Assembly: GCA_009693985.1 (NCBI GenBank)
Contig: SHWE01000021.1
Coordinates: 1-34,628 of the forward strand
Direction of reading: 5' to 3'
Source of the DNA: Alphaproteobacteria bacterium
Lineage (GTDB): Bacteria; Pseudomonadota; Alphaproteobacteria; Micropepsales; Micropepsaceae
Length of the DNA stretch: 34,628 bases
The notes under the pieces were generated by a model that saw only the letters and a list, made by a program, of their open reading frames with translations, was not told where the DNA came from and did not search any database. A program made the translations under genes and the position numbers. This document shows, in pieces, positions 25,367 through 34,628 of the stretch; the first letter of the stretch is position 1; each line of letters opens with the position of its first letter.

Positions 25367-26148
25367 GCGGGTCGGCTGCGCGCGGCATTGCGCGCATAGA
25401 GGAGAGTCAACCCGCGCACCGTCAGATCGGGATCGGCATGGTCGATCGTGGTCACTTGACGGTGGAATATCGAAGCAAGCCCGCCGGTCGCGATCACGGT
25501 CATCGGTTTCTGATACTCCGCCTTGATCCGTGCGATCAGCCCTTCGGTGAGGCCGACATAACCCCAATACATGCCCGATTGCATCGCCGAGACGGTATCC
25601 TTGCCGATCACCGCCTGCGTGCGATGGAAACCGACGCGCGGCAGCATGGCGGCCGCCTGGTGCAGCGCTTCGGCGGAAAGATTGATACCAGGCGCGATCA
25701 CACCTCCCTCATAGTCGCCATTTTCGGCGACGACATCGAAGGTTGTGGCGGTGCCGAAATCGACGACGATCAGTGCGCCCTTATAGCGTTCATGCGCGGC
25801 GACGGCGTTGACGAGGCGGTCGGCGCCAACTGCCTCGGGGTGGTCGACATTGATGCCGATGCCGAGCTTGACGTCGGGATCGCCGATGATGACCGGCTCG
25901 CAATTGAGATAGCGGCGGCAGAGATTGCGCAGATCGAACAATGCCCCGGGCACGACCGTCGCTATGATCGCCTGATCGAGATCGGCGAAGGAAAGCCCCT
26001 GAAGTTCAAGCAAGCCCGACAGCCATACCGCATATTCGTCCGAGGTGCGGCTCGTCTTTGTCGCCGCGCGCCATTGCGTGCGGATGGTTTCCCCATCGCA
26101 GACGGCGAAGACGATATTGGTATTGCCGGCGTCGATGGCGAGCAGCAT
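25363..26148 (-). CDS. coaX: Type III pantothenate kinase
   Basis: It phosphorylates pantothenate in the first step of CoA synthesis. This ASKHA-fold type is insensitive to CoA feedback and usually requires a monovalent cation. The 261-residue product carries the phosphate-1 loop DAGNTNI (6-12), the GADR motif (about 108-111), [11 protein letters not shown] (phosphate-2) and [11 protein letters not shown]. The ATG at 26148 lies 2 nt after the birA TAG, and its TGA overlaps rnj. All signature residues are present, so it is probably active. Confidence 0.95.
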   Translation of the reverse strand: MLLAIDAGNTNIVFAVCDGETIRTQWRAATKTSRTSDEYAVWLSGLLELQGLSFADLDQAIIATVVPGALFDLRNLCRRYLNCEPVIIGDPDVKLGIGINVDHPEAVGADRLVNAVAAHERYKGALIVVDFGTATTFDVVAENGDYEGGVIAPGINLSAEALHQAAAMLPRVGFHRTQAVIGKDTVSAMQSGMYWGYVGLTEGLIARIKAEYQKPMTVIATGGLASIFHRQVTTIDHADPDLTVRGLTLLYARNAARSRPA

Positions 26149-26150
26149 GT

Positions 26151-26858
26151 CTAGCCTTGAAAGAACACATCGGCGGCGGTGATGCGCCGCAATGACCCGC
26201 CCGCCTCGCGAAGGAGCAATGCACCGTCAGGGTCCAAATCTTCAAACACGCCGACAACCTCGCCGTCCAAGAGCCGCGCGCGGATGGTTTCGCCTAAGCC
26301 CGCCGCCCGCGCCAGCCAAGCTTCGCGAATGGGAGCGAAACCTTGAGCCCGCCAGACCTCATACCATGCGCACCAGCCACTCGCGAGGCGCGGCAGAACG
26401 GCGTCGGGGGTTGGCGCCGTGCCGGCGGCGGCTTTCAGGGAGATGGCCGGAAATTCGGTCTTTTCAGGATGTTGCGCGAGGTTGATGCCGATACCGATGG
26501 CAAGCGCGTCGCCCTGTTGCTCGAGCAGGATGCCGGCGGTTTTCCGCCCCTGAAGCAGCACATCGTTGGGCCATTTCAGCGTGGGCTTAGAAGCGGGCGC
26601 AAGAGCTTCGATGGTCTCGGCAACGGCAAGGCCGGCCACGAAGCAGAGTTGGTGCGCGTTCGCCGGCGCGTCGATCAGAAGCGTCGCGAAAAGATTTCCC
26701 TCTTGCGATACCCATTCGCGGCCGCGCCGCCCGCGCCCTGCCGTCTGTTCCGCCGCAACGATCCAAAGCGGACCCTGCGTGCCGGCGCGCGCAAGCCGCT
26801 TGGCTTCTTCATTGGTGGAATCGATGGACCCGTACCGGTGGAACGGCCAATCCGTCAC
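26151..26858 (-). CDS. birA: Biotin--[acetyl-CoA-carboxylase] ligase, HTH-less
   Basis: It makes biotinyl-5'-AMP and transfers biotin to carrier lysines of biotin carboxylases. The product has 235 residues from GTG at 26858, which overlaps the nuoN stop in GTGA. It starts directly at the catalytic domain ([19 protein letters not shown]), so it lacks the N-terminal DNA-binding domain of E. coli BirA and cannot act as that repressor. The biotin/ATP loop is [10 protein letters not shown] (about 48-57), KWPNDVLL and [10 protein letters not shown] follow, and a small C-terminal SH3-like domain ends the protein. Lying after nuoN is its usual place in alphaproteobacteria. Confidence 0.93.
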   Translation of the reverse strand: MTDWPFHRYGSIDSTNEEAKRLARAGTQGPLWIVAAEQTAGRGRRGREWVSQEGNLFATLLIDAPANAHQLCFVAGLAVAETIEALAPASKPTLKWPNDVLLQGRKTAGILLEQQGDALAIGIGINLAQHPEKTEFPAISLKAAAGTAPTPDAVLPRLASGWCAWYEVWRAQGFAPIREAWLARAAGLGETIRARLLDGEVVGVFEDLDPDGALLLREAGGSLRRITAADVFFQG

Positions 26859-28285
26859 GGAAAGAGCGACGCCGCCGCCGCTGCCGCTACATTCACCAGA
26901 GGCGATGCGACGAGGATGAAGAACAGCGTGAAGATTCCGGACGCGGCGACGATGGCGGCAAGGGACGCGCCCATCTTGGGCTCGAAGACGGGCGCCGGCT
27001 CGTCGAAATAGATGATCTTGACGATGCGCAGATAATAGTAAGCCCCAACCACGCTGGCGACGACGCCGATCACGGCGAGCGGATAGAGCCCCGCTTTCAC
27101 CGCCGCGAGGAACACATAGAACTTCGCGAAGAATCCGGCCAAGGGCGGAATGCCCGCAAGGGAGAACATCAGCATGGCGAAGACGAAGGCGTAACCGGGC
27201 CGCGTCTGCGCCAGACCGGAAAGATCGGAGATCGTCTCGACCTGATGATCGCCGCGCCGCATCGCAAGGATACAGGCGAAGACACCGATATTGGTGATCA
27301 GATAGATCAGAAGATAGATGAGAATGCCCTGCACGCCTTCCGGCGTTCCCGCGGCGAGACCGACCAGTACATAGCCCATATTGGCGATGGAACTGTAGGC
27401 CATCAGGCGCTTGATGTTGTTCTGCCCGATGGCGGCGAAGGCGCCCAACACCATCGAACAGATCGAGACGAAGATGATGATCTGCTGCCATTGGTCGATG
27501 GCGCCCGGCAGTGCCTCGACCATCACGCGCACGAAGAGGGCCATGGCCGCGATCTTGGGCGATGCGGCGAAGAACGCCGTGATCGGCGTCGGCGCGCCTT
27601 CATAGACGTCGGGCGTCCACATATGGAACGGCACCGCGGAGACTTTGAAGGCAAGGCCGGAAATCAGGAACACGAGGCCGAAGATGACGCCGACCGATGC
27701 GGCGCCCCCCTCCAGGCTCATGGCGGCGCCCGCAAAGGATGTCGTGCCGGCGAAACCGTAGATCAGCGAAATGCCGTACAGCATCATGCCCGACGACAGC
27801 GCGCCGAGGACGAAATATTTGAGGCCCGCTTCGGATGAGCGGACATTGTCCCGGTCGAACGCGGCGAGCACGTAGAGCGCCAGGCTCTGCAATTCGAGCC
27901 CGAGATAAAGCGTCAGAAAATCGCCGGCCGAAGCCATCAGCATCATGCCGAGCACGGAGAAGATGACGAGGATGGGAAATTCGAAGCGGCCTATGCGGGC
28001 ACGCTCGAGGAAATCCTCCGACATCCACAGCACAAGCACGGCGCCGCCGAGCACGAGCAGCTTTATCAGACGCGCGAATTCATCGACGATCAGCGCCGTC
28101 CCAAAGGCCGCCACTCCCTGTCCCACCACCACCGCCACGCCGGTGATAAGCAGCAACACCATCGCGGCGCGCGACAGCACGCGGTGAGAGTGCTCACCGG
28201 CGAAGACGCCGAGCATCAGAAGCGCCATACCGCCGACAGCCATCATGAATTCGGGCGTAAGTACCTGGAGGTCGCGGAGCATCAT
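26855..28285 (-). CDS. nuoN: NADH-quinone oxidoreductase subunit N
   Basis: One of three antiporter-like proton-pumping subunits in the membrane arm of complex I. The 476-residue product has about fourteen helices. The core motif [20 protein letters not shown], with [10 protein letters not shown] after it, carries the family's conserved residues, and [13 protein letters not shown] contains the later helix break. The first ATG at 28285 overlaps the nuoM stop as ATGA; a second ATG follows directly. It is the last nuo gene. Confidence 0.96.
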   Translation of the reverse strand: MMLRDLQVLTPEFMMAVGGMALLMLGVFAGEHSHRVLSRAAMVLLLITGVAVVVGQGVAAFGTALIVDEFARLIKLLVLGGAVLVLWMSEDFLERARIGRFEFPILVIFSVLGMMLMASAGDFLTLYLGLELQSLALYVLAAFDRDNVRSSEAGLKYFVLGALSSGMMLYGISLIYGFAGTTSFAGAAMSLEGGAASVGVIFGLVFLISGLAFKVSAVPFHMWTPDVYEGAPTPITAFFAASPKIAAMALFVRVMVEALPGAIDQWQQIIIFVSICSMVLGAFAAIGQNNIKRLMAYSSIANMGYVLVGLAAGTPEGVQGILIYLLIYLITNIGVFACILAMRRGDHQVETISDLSGLAQTRPGYAFVFAMLMFSLAGIPPLAGFFAKFYVFLAAVKAGLYPLAVIGVVASVVGAYYYLRIVKIIYFDEPAPVFEPKMGASLAAIVAASGIFTLFFILVASPLVNVAAAAAASLFP

Positions 28286-29781
28286 GGCCGCGCCTCCGTT
28301 GCGTTTGCCTGCGCGATTGCCTGCTGGTGGAATTCAACCAAATGCGCGACCGAGGCCCGCGTCACATCGAAGACGGGTTTGGGATAGACGCCGAAGAAAA
28401 TGGTGATGATGACGAGCGGCGCGAGACAGACGATCTCGGTCGGCGTCAAATCCATGATGTCCCTCAGCGACGGCTTTTCCAGCCGCCCGAAAATGACGCG
28501 GCGATAGAGCCACAGCGCATAGGCCGCCGACAGCACCACTCCGGTGGTGCCGACGATGGCGAGCCAGGTATCGACCTTGAAGGCGGCGAGCAATGTCAGG
28601 AATTCGCCGACAAAGCCGCTGGTGCCCGGCAAGCCGACATTGGCGAGCGTGAACACCATGAAGCAGGCGGCATAGATCGGCATGCGCTCGACGAGGCCGC
28701 CATAGGCCGCGATCTCGCGCGTGTGGATGCGGTCATAAACGACGCCGACGCAGAGGAACAGCGCGCCCGAGACGATGCCGTGCGACAGCATCTGGAAGAT
28801 GCCGCCATCGATGCCTTGCTGCGTGAAGGTGAAAGTGCCGAGGCTGACAAGCCCCATATGGGCGACCGACGAATAGGCGATCAGCTTCTTCATGTCTTCT
28901 TGCGCCAGCGCCACCAGCGAGGTGTAGACGATGGCGATCAGCGACAGCGTGAAGATGAAATAGGCGAATTGCTCGCTGGCCAGCGGGAACATCGGCAGCG
29001 AGAAGCGCAAGAAGCCGTAGCCGCCCATCTTCAACAGAATGCCGGCGAGGATGACCGAGCCCGCGGTCGGGGCCTCGACATGGGCATCAGGCAGCCACGT
29101 ATGCACCGGCCACATCGGCAGCTTCACCGCGAAGGACGCTAGGAACGCGAACCACAGCCATGGCTGCATCGCGGCGGGGAATGGATGCTGGCCGTCGAGC
29201 AGCACGGCGATATCGGTGGTGCCGGCCTGCCAATACATCGCCATGATGGCGAGCAGCATCAGCACCGAGCCGAGCAGCGTGTAGAGGAAGAATTTGAACG
29301 TCGCATAGACGCGCCGCGCCCCGCCCCACACGCCGATGATGAGGAACATCGGGATCAGACCGCCCTCGAAGAAGACGTAGAACACGACGAGGTCGAGCGC
29401 ACAGAAGACGCCGATCATCAGCGTTTCGAGCACGAGGAACGCGACGATATATTCGCGCACGCGTTTGTGGATCGCATCGCTGGCGAGAATGGAGATCGGC
29501 ATCAACAGCGCGGTCAGCACCACGAACAGCACCGAAATGCCGTCGACGCCCATCTTGTAGCCGATGCCGCCGCCCAGCCAATCGGCGGTTTCGACGAATT
29601 GGAAGTCGGCGGTGCTGGTGTCGAAATTCGCCCACAGTACGAGCGACAGCACGAAATCGGCCAGCGTCACCACCAGCGCGATCAAACGCGTGGTGGAATC
29701 GCTGCTGCGCAAAGCCAGAATCAGCGCCGCACCCAACAACGGCAAAAAGGTGATGATGGAAAGGATCGGTAGGCCCGCCAT
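28282..29781 (-). CDS. nuoM: NADH-quinone oxidoreductase subunit M
   Basis: Antiporter-like membrane subunit of complex I, between NuoL and NuoN in the arm. The 499-residue product begins [20 protein letters not shown]. It contains [32 protein letters not shown] and [16 protein letters not shown], the signature segments of this subunit. The start at 29781 overlaps the nuoL TGA by one base (TGATG); the frame stays open upstream, but that part is a shadow of nuoL. Confidence 0.96.
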   Translation of the reverse strand: MAGLPILSIITFLPLLGAALILALRSSDSTTRLIALVVTLADFVLSLVLWANFDTSTADFQFVETADWLGGGIGYKMGVDGISVLFVVLTALLMPISILASDAIHKRVREYIVAFLVLETLMIGVFCALDLVVFYVFFEGGLIPMFLIIGVWGGARRVYATFKFFLYTLLGSVLMLLAIMAMYWQAGTTDIAVLLDGQHPFPAAMQPWLWFAFLASFAVKLPMWPVHTWLPDAHVEAPTAGSVILAGILLKMGGYGFLRFSLPMFPLASEQFAYFIFTLSLIAIVYTSLVALAQEDMKKLIAYSSVAHMGLVSLGTFTFTQQGIDGGIFQMLSHGIVSGALFLCVGVVYDRIHTREIAAYGGLVERMPIYAACFMVFTLANVGLPGTSGFVGEFLTLLAAFKVDTWLAIVGTTGVVLSAAYALWLYRRVIFGRLEKPSLRDIMDLTPTEIVCLAPLVIITIFFGVYPKPVFDVTRASVAHLVEFHQQAIAQANATEARP

Positions 29782-31718
29782 CACACCGGCCCTCCCGAGA
29801 ACAGGAACCAGGTGATGAGCGCCGCGACGCCGACCAGCATCGCGAAGGCGTAGTGGTAAACATAGCCAGATTGCAGCAGGACCGCACCGCGCGTGGCATC
29901 GAGCACGCGCTTGGAAATGCCATCGGGGCCGAGCCCGTCGATGATCATCCCATCGCAGATTTTCCATAGCTTGCGTCCCAGCCATTTGGCGGAGCGCACG
30001 AAGATAAAGTCATAGAGCTCGTCGAAATACCATTTTTTGTAGAGGAAGGTGTAGAGCATCCCGCCGCGCGCAGCCATTTGCGGCGGCAATTCGGGATGCA
30101 GGATGTAATAATAGTAGGCGACATAGAGCCCGATCAGCGAGACGACCAGGGGCGCGAGGATCACCCATTCGGGGATCGCGCCTTCGGCATGTTCATGGAC
30201 GATGAGCGCGCCGCGCCAGAACTCCGCCTGCCCTTCTCCGACGAACAGAGCGAAGAACAACATGCCGGCGAACAGCGCGCCCACCGACAGCACGACGAGC
30301 GGGATCATCATCGTGGCGGGCGATTCATGCGCCTCCTCCCAATGATGGTGATCGCCGCGAATGGGGCCGTTGAAGGTCATGAACATCAGACGCCAGGAAT
30401 AGAACGAGGTCATGCCGGCGGCGACGATGCCAAGCGTGAAGGCGTACATGCCCGGCCCCGTATGCGCCATGAAGGCCGATTCCAAGATCATGTCCTTGGA
30501 ATAGAAGCCGGCCGCGCCGATGTGCAGGAAGGGGATGCCGAGCCCGGTCAGCGCGATCGTGCCGATCAGCATCATCGCCCAGGTGTAGGGGATCTTCTTC
30601 ATCAGTGCGCCCATGTGGCGCATGTCCTGCTCGTGATGCATCGCGTGGATGACGGAACCCGCGCCCAGGAACAGCAGCGCCTTGAAGAAGGCGTGGGTGA
30701 AGAGGTGGAACATGGCGGTGTTGTAGGCCGACACGCCGGCGGCGAAGAACATGTAGCCGAGCTGCGAACAGGTCGAATAGGCAACAACGCGCTTGATGTC
30801 ATTCTGGAAGAGTCCGACCGACGCCGCGAAGAACGCGGTCGAGGCGCCGACGACCGCCACGACATCGCGCGCGATGGGCGCCAGCTCGAACAGCGGCGAG
30901 GCGCGGCAGACGAGGAACACGCCGGCCGTCACCATGGTGGCGGCATGGATCAGCGCGGAAACCGGCGTCGGGCCTTCCATCGCGTCGGGCAGCCAGGTGT
31001 GCAGGAACAATTGCGCCGATTTTCCGCACGCACCGATAAACAGAAGGATGCAGAGCGTCGTCAGGATATCGACCTGATATCCGGCGAAGGCGAACGTCTT
31101 GCCCGCCATCATCGGCGCGGCCATGAAGATCGCGTCGAAATCGAGCGTGCCGAATACCGCCCACAGGCCGAAGACGCCGAGCGCGAAACCGAAATCGCCG
31201 ACGCGATTGACGAGGAACGCCTTGATGGCGGCGGCGTTGGCGGAGGGTTTCTCGAACCAGAAGCCGATCAGGAGATAGGAGGCGAGGCCCACACCCTCCC
31301 AGCCGAAGAACATCTGCAAGAGATTGTTCGACGTCACCAGCATCAGCATGGCGAAAGTGAACAGCGACAAATAGGAGAAGAAGCGCGGCCGGTGCGGGTC
31401 TTCGTGCATGTAGCCGACGGAATAAAGATGCACGAGCGAGGAAACGCCGGTGACGACGACCAGCATCACCGCGGTCAGCGAGTCGATGCGCAAGCTCCAA
31501 TCGACCCGGAAGTCGCCGGATTCGATCCAATTAGCGATGGGCACAATCGCCGAATGGCCCAGCATCGTGACGTCGTAGAAGGCGTAACAGGAGAGCGCGG
31601 CCGAAACGAACAACAGACCGGTCGTCACCAATTCAGACGCGCGTGCGCCGATGGCGCGGCCGAAGAGGCCGGCGATGGCCGAACCCAGAAGCGGCAAGAA
31701 GACAATGGCCGTGTACAT
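29781..31718 (-). CDS. nuoL: NADH-quinone oxidoreductase subunit L
   Basis: The distal proton-pumping subunit of complex I, with the long lateral helix along the membrane arm. The 645-residue product contains [30 protein letters not shown] and [13 protein letters not shown]. The C-terminal part, from about residue 530, holds the lateral helix and a final membrane anchor. It follows nuoK by 10 bp, with GAGCAGGGG before the ATG. Confidence 0.96.
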   Translation of the reverse strand: MYTAIVFLPLLGSAIAGLFGRAIGARASELVTTGLLFVSAALSCYAFYDVTMLGHSAIVPIANWIESGDFRVDWSLRIDSLTAVMLVVVTGVSSLVHLYSVGYMHEDPHRPRFFSYLSLFTFAMLMLVTSNNLLQMFFGWEGVGLASYLLIGFWFEKPSANAAAIKAFLVNRVGDFGFALGVFGLWAVFGTLDFDAIFMAAPMMAGKTFAFAGYQVDILTTLCILLFIGACGKSAQLFLHTWLPDAMEGPTPVSALIHAATMVTAGVFLVCRASPLFELAPIARDVVAVVGASTAFFAASVGLFQNDIKRVVAYSTCSQLGYMFFAAGVSAYNTAMFHLFTHAFFKALLFLGAGSVIHAMHHEQDMRHMGALMKKIPYTWAMMLIGTIALTGLGIPFLHIGAAGFYSKDMILESAFMAHTGPGMYAFTLGIVAAGMTSFYSWRLMFMTFNGPIRGDHHHWEEAHESPATMMIPLVVLSVGALFAGMLFFALFVGEGQAEFWRGALIVHEHAEGAIPEWVILAPLVVSLIGLYVAYYYYILHPELPPQMAARGGMLYTFLYKKWYFDELYDFIFVRSAKWLGRKLWKICDGMIIDGLGPDGISKRVLDATRGAVLLQSGYVYHYAFAMLVGVAALITWFLFSGGPV

Positions 31719-31728
31719 GCGCCCCTGC

Positions 31729-32037
31729 TCAGCCCTTCATCATGTTGATGTCTTCCACGGCGATGGTGCCGCGGTTGCGGTGATAGACGACGAGGATGGC
31801 GAGCCCGATGGCGGCTTCGGCGGCGGCGACGGTGAGAATGAAAAGCGCGAAGACCTGCCCGACAAGATCGCCGAGGAAGGCCGAGAAGGCGACGAAATTG
31901 ATGTTCACCGCGAGCAGGATCAGCTCGATCGACATCAGGATGACGATGACGTTCTTGCGGTTGATGAAGATGCCGAACACGCCGATGGTGAACAGAGCGG
32001 CGGCGACGAAAAGGTAATGCCCGAGCCCGATGACCAT
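31729..32037 (-). CDS. nuoK: NADH-quinone oxidoreductase subunit K
   Basis: A small three-helix subunit at the junction of the complex I membrane arm, homologous to MrpC. The 102-residue product opens [19 protein letters not shown]. The conserved membrane glutamates of the proton pathway are seen in [16 protein letters not shown] (second helix) and [13 protein letters not shown] (third helix). The frame extends further upstream inside nuoJ, but the family length and the ATG just after the nuoJ stop fix the start at 32037. Confidence 0.96.
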   Translation of the reverse strand: MVIGLGHYLFVAAALFTIGVFGIFINRKNVIVILMSIELILLAVNINFVAFSAFLGDLVGQVFALFILTVAAAEAAIGLAILVVYHRNRGTIAVEDINMMKG

Positions 32038-32039
32038 GC

Positions 32040-32636
32040 TCAGCTCCCCTGCCCCGGCTTGACGTCGCGCATTTCGATGGCGTCGGCGGGCTGGCGCGCA
32101 TTCTGGCGGCTGATCGATTGGCGGCGGACATCGGGGCGGTGCCGAAGCGTCAGCACGATGGCGCCGATCATGGCGACGAGCAGGATCAGCCCGGCGGTCT
32201 GGAAGTAGAAAATATAGTCGGTGTAGAGGATACGCCCGAGAGCCTCGGTATTGGTGACGCCGGCGGGCGTCGGACGCAACGGCGCGCCGGGATCGGCCGT
32301 CCACACGAACATCACGAAGGCGAGCTCGAAGAAGATCAGCCCGCCGATCACGGCGCCGAGCGGTAGGTAGTTCATGAACCCGCGCCGGAGCTCGACGAAG
32401 TCGATGTCGAGCATCATCACGACGAAAAGGAAAAGCACCGCCACGGCGCCGACATAGACGACGATGAGGATCATCGCTAGGAACTCGGCCCCCAGCAGCA
32501 CGAACAAAGCCGCCGCATTGAAGAAGGCAAGGATCAGGAACAGCACCGAGTGCACGGGATTGCGCGCCGCGATCACCATCAACGCGGAGGCGATCATCAC
32601 GGCCGAGAAGAAGTAGAAGGCAATCCCTTGCAACAT
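32040..32636 (-). CDS. nuoJ: NADH-quinone oxidoreductase subunit J
   Basis: A five-helix membrane subunit of complex I. The 198-residue product has [20 protein letters not shown] and [21 protein letters not shown], the latter being the pi-bulge helix typical of NuoJ. After the last helix the tail is polar and basic, ending DVKPGQGS. The ATG at 32636 has only a weak ribosome site. It is separated from nuoI by 28 bp. Confidence 0.95.
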   Translation of the reverse strand: MLQGIAFYFFSAVMIASALMVIAARNPVHSVLFLILAFFNAAALFVLLGAEFLAMILIVVYVGAVAVLFLFVVMMLDIDFVELRRGFMNYLPLGAVIGGLIFFELAFVMFVWTADPGAPLRPTPAGVTNTEALGRILYTDYIFYFQTAGLILLVAMIGAIVLTLRHRPDVRRQSISRQNARQPADAIEMRDVKPGQGS

Positions 32637-32664
32637 ACTAATCGTGTTTCACTCTGATGTGGGC

Positions 32665-33144
32665 TTAACGGTACGGCGAGTCCAATTCCAGGTTCTTCGC
32701 GATCTCACGTTCCCAGCGGTCGCCGTTCGCGAGCAGCTTCGCCTTGTCGTAATAAAGTTCTTCGCGCGTCTCGGTCGAGAATTCAAAATTAGGACCTTCG
32801 ACGATGGCATCCACCGGGCAGGCTTCCTGGCACAGCCCGCAATAGATGCATTTGACCATGTCGATGTCATAACGCGTGGTGCGGCGGCTGCCGTCTTCGC
32901 GCGGTTCCGCCTCGATGGTGATGGCCTGCGCGGGGCATACCGCCTCGCACAATTTGCAGGCGATGCAGCGTTCCTCGCCCGACGGATAACGGCGCAGCGC
33001 GTGTTCGCCGCGAAAGCGGGGCGACAGCGGGCCCTTCTCGAAGGGATAGTTCAGCGTCTTCTTCTTCGAAAAGAAATAGCGCATGCCGAGGAAAAATCCG
33101 GTGACGAATTCCCAGAGCAGGATCGTTCGCAAGTGACGGTTCAT
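32665..33144 (-). CDS. nuoI: NADH-quinone oxidoreductase subunit I
   Basis: The peripheral-arm ferredoxin-like subunit that carries clusters N6a and N6b and passes electrons toward NuoB. The 159-residue product has two complete 4Fe-4S motifs: [12 protein letters not shown] at 60-71 and [12 protein letters not shown] at 99-110. The N-terminal amphipathic helix is [19 protein letters not shown]. The frame continues upstream antisense-free inside nuoH, but the ATG at 33144 preceded by GGTGATG gives the family start. Confidence 0.97.
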   Translation of the reverse strand: MNRHLRTILLWEFVTGFFLGMRYFFSKKKTLNYPFEKGPLSPRFRGEHALRRYPSGEERCIACKLCEAVCPAQAITIEAEPREDGSRRTTRYDIDMVKCIYCGLCQEACPVDAIVEGPNFEFSTETREELYYDKAKLLANGDRWEREIAKNLELDSPYR

Positions 33145-33155
33145 GAGAGCATCAC

Positions 33156-34190
33156 CTATAAGGGCACGCGGCCCGAGGCGAGCAGATAGCCCGCCGTCAG
33201 CACCACCCATAGCAGCGAAATCGGCAAGAACACTTTCCAGCCCAGGCGCATCAATTGATCGTAGCGGTAGCGCGGCACAATCGAACGCACCATCGCCATC
33301 AGGAAGAAGAAGAAACAGATCTTCGCGAACAGCCACAGCACGCCCGGAACCGCGTTGAGCGGCCAGATGTCGAGCGGCGGCAGCCAACCGCCGAAGAACA
33401 GAATCGCGCACATCGCGCTCATCAGCATGATGTTCACGAACTCGGCCAGGAAGAACAGCAGGAACGGCGTCGAGGAATATTCAACCATATAACCGGCGAC
33501 GAGTTCCGATTCCGCTTCCGGCAGATCGAAGGGCGGCCGGTTGGTTTCGGCGATGGCCGAGATGAAGAAGATGACGAAGGTCGGGAAGAGGAAGCTAAAG
33601 GCGAACCAGCCGTCGCGCTGGGCGTTGACGACCTCGCTCAAATTCAGCGACCCGGCATAGAGCAATACGGTGATCAGCACGAAGCCGATGGAGACTTCGT
33701 AGGAGATCATCTGCGCGGCGGAGCGCAAACCACCAAGGAATGCATATTTTGAATTGGACGCCCAGCCGCCCATGATGATGCCGTAAACGCCAAGCGAGGA
33801 GAGCGCGAAGATATAGAGAATGCCGACATTGATGTCGGCCACCACCCAGCCATCGTCCAGCGGCACCACGGCCCAGGTGCTGAGCGCCGTTATCGCGCTG
33901 ACGAGCGGCGCCAGCAGGAAGACGCCCTTGTTGGCGCCGGACGGAATGATGACTTCCTTGACCAGGAACTTGATCAAATCCGCGAAGCTTTGCAGGAGGC
34001 CGAAAATGCCAACCACGTTCGGGCCCCGGCGCAATTGCACGGCGGCGAAAATCTTGCGGTCGGCCAAGAGCACAAAGGCAACGATCACCAGCAGGACCGA
34101 AATCATGATCGTGATGATGAGAACCTGGCTCAGCAACCACGCCGCCTCATAGGGCAGACCCAAGGACTGGAGAAGCTGGATAAAGACCAT
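33156..34190 (-). CDS. nuoH: NADH-quinone oxidoreductase subunit H
   Basis: The membrane subunit that anchors the peripheral arm and forms much of the quinone chamber. The 344-residue product has eight or nine helices. [18 protein letters not shown] lies on the first cytosolic loop, and [20 protein letters not shown] is the invariant acidic loop near the quinone site. The ATG at 34190 follows the nuoG stop by 3 bp. Confidence 0.96.
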   Translation of the reverse strand: MVFIQLLQSLGLPYEAAWLLSQVLIITIMISVLLVIVAFVLLADRKIFAAVQLRRGPNVVGIFGLLQSFADLIKFLVKEVIIPSGANKGVFLLAPLVSAITALSTWAVVPLDDGWVVADINVGILYIFALSSLGVYGIIMGGWASNSKYAFLGGLRSAAQMISYEVSIGFVLITVLLYAGSLNLSEVVNAQRDGWFAFSFLFPTFVIFFISAIAETNRPPFDLPEAESELVAGYMVEYSSTPFLLFFLAEFVNIMLMSAMCAILFFGGWLPPLDIWPLNAVPGVLWLFAKICFFFFLMAMVRSIVPRYRYDQLMRLGWKVFLPISLLWVVLTAGYLLASGRVPL

Positions 34191-34193
34191 CGC

Positions 34194-34628
34194 CTACTCC
34201 GCCGCCATCTGGGTGGAACCAGCGAAAAGCTTCGAACATTCGGCCATCGTCTCGCTCGAACGCGCGATTGGGTTGGTCAGATAAAAATCCGCGATGGCGG
34301 AGCGCAAAGGCGACGCATCGACCGCCCCGGCCTTGCCGATTGCGTTCCAGATCGCGGGATCGGCCCCCGGGGATTTTGGCGCTTCGTCGCGGAGCGCGAA
34401 ATGCGGCGCATCGGCAATGATGGCCTGGCGCAGAGTCTCGATGTCGTCATAGGGAAGTTTCTTACCCACGATTTCGGACAACGCGCGCAAGATAGCCCAA
34501 TCCTCCTTCGCGTCCCCGGGCGGGAAGGTGGCGCGGTTGGCAAGCTGCACGCGCCCCTCGCTGTTGACATAGAGGCCGGATTTTTCGGTGTAGGCCACGC
34601 CCGGAAGGATGACGTCGGCACGGTGCGC
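34194..34628 (-). CDS. nuoG: NADH-quinone oxidoreductase subunit G, C-terminal part
   Basis: Only the last 144 residues lie in the window; the gene runs off the right edge. The fragment opens AHRADVILPGVAYTEKSG, followed by YVNSEGRVQLANRA and GDAKEDWAILRALSE. This is the molybdopterin-oxidoreductase-like domain of NuoG, in which the cofactor is lost. The Fe-S domains of the N-terminal part lie outside. Its position before nuoH is canonical. Confidence 0.93.
   Translation of the reverse strand, partial: AHRADVILPGVAYTEKSGLYVNSEGRVQLANRATFPPGDAKEDWAILRALSEIVGKKLPYDDIETLRQAIIADAPHFALRDEAPKSPGADPAIWNAIGKAGAVDASPLRSAIADFYLTNPIARSSETMAECSKLFAGSTQMAAE

Noticed and set aside
26859-27491. Upstream extension of birA into nuoN
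   Set aside because: The extra region is nuoN read in another frame; the GTGA overlap and the family start support 26858.
30078-31748. Plus-strand open frame of 556 codons opposite nuoL
   Set aside because: Shadow of nuoL; the product is hydrophilic and composed mainly of His, Glu, Arg and Gln, the complement of membrane-protein codons.
1-34628. Search by eye for tRNA/rRNA genes, CRISPR repeats, transposases, integrases and attachment sites
   Set aside because: None seen; no repeated spacer pattern, cloverleaf-like intergenic sequence or mobile-element protein was found.

Overview
The window is a GC-rich stretch of an alphaproteobacterial chromosome. The evidence is the set and order of core genes (rpsB-tsf-pyrH-frr-uppS; lolC-lolD-dnaE; nuoG-H-I-J-K-L-M-N-birA-coaX-rnj), an HTH-less BirA, a type III pantothenate kinase, a DUF1467 protein, an RNase J, and a GTTC-N7-GTTC LexA-type box. 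I cannot place it below class level from sequence alone. No rRNA, tRNA, CRISPR array, IS element or phage gene is visible.

Layout. (1) 1-3648, minus strand: translation and envelope operon rpsB, tsf, pyrH, frr, uppS; uppS is cut by the left edge. (2) 3649-13591: a block unlike its core-gene surroundings. It holds three full-length paralogues of exported CBM9-like/DUF5916 proteins on the plus strand, each ending in the same RLGHTFRF barrel-like C-terminus. Between the first and second lies a minus-strand PepSY protein / PhoP-like regulator / PhoQ-like kinase operon, and divergent from that a small membrane protein translationally coupled to DUF5916 copy 2. The control region between carries two CTGAC-N6-CTGAC direct repeats with an 11-bp period, the usual architecture of OmpR/PhoP-family sites. 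(3) 13592-19603, minus strand: lolC, lolD, a 33-residue membrane protein behind a LexA-type SOS box, dnaE, and a coupled small membrane protein. (4) 19690-23623: an archaeal/eukaryotic-type prolyl-tRNA synthetase facing the opposite way from lolCD-dnaE, an EamA transporter, an exported bleomycin-resistance/VOC-like protein, a DUF1801 protein and a DUF1467 protein. (5) 23705-34628, minus strand: the nuo operon (nuoG partial to nuoN) running by short stop/start overlaps into birA, coaX and rnj.

How the parts work together. The nuo genes encode the membrane arm and one peripheral Fe-S subunit of respiratory complex I; biotin ligase, CoA synthesis and RNase J genes appear to be co-transcribed behind them. 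LolCD releases lipoproteins from the inner membrane, and DnaE replicates the chromosome. The DUF5916 trio with its two-component system looks like an envelope-sensing and outer-membrane module of unknown function.

The most striking items are the SOS-box-controlled 33-residue membrane protein just upstream of dnaE (similar in size, topology and control to the Caulobacter division inhibitor SidA), the DUF5916/PepSY-PhoPQ module with its repeated operator, and the archaeal-type ProRS with a degenerate zinc site.
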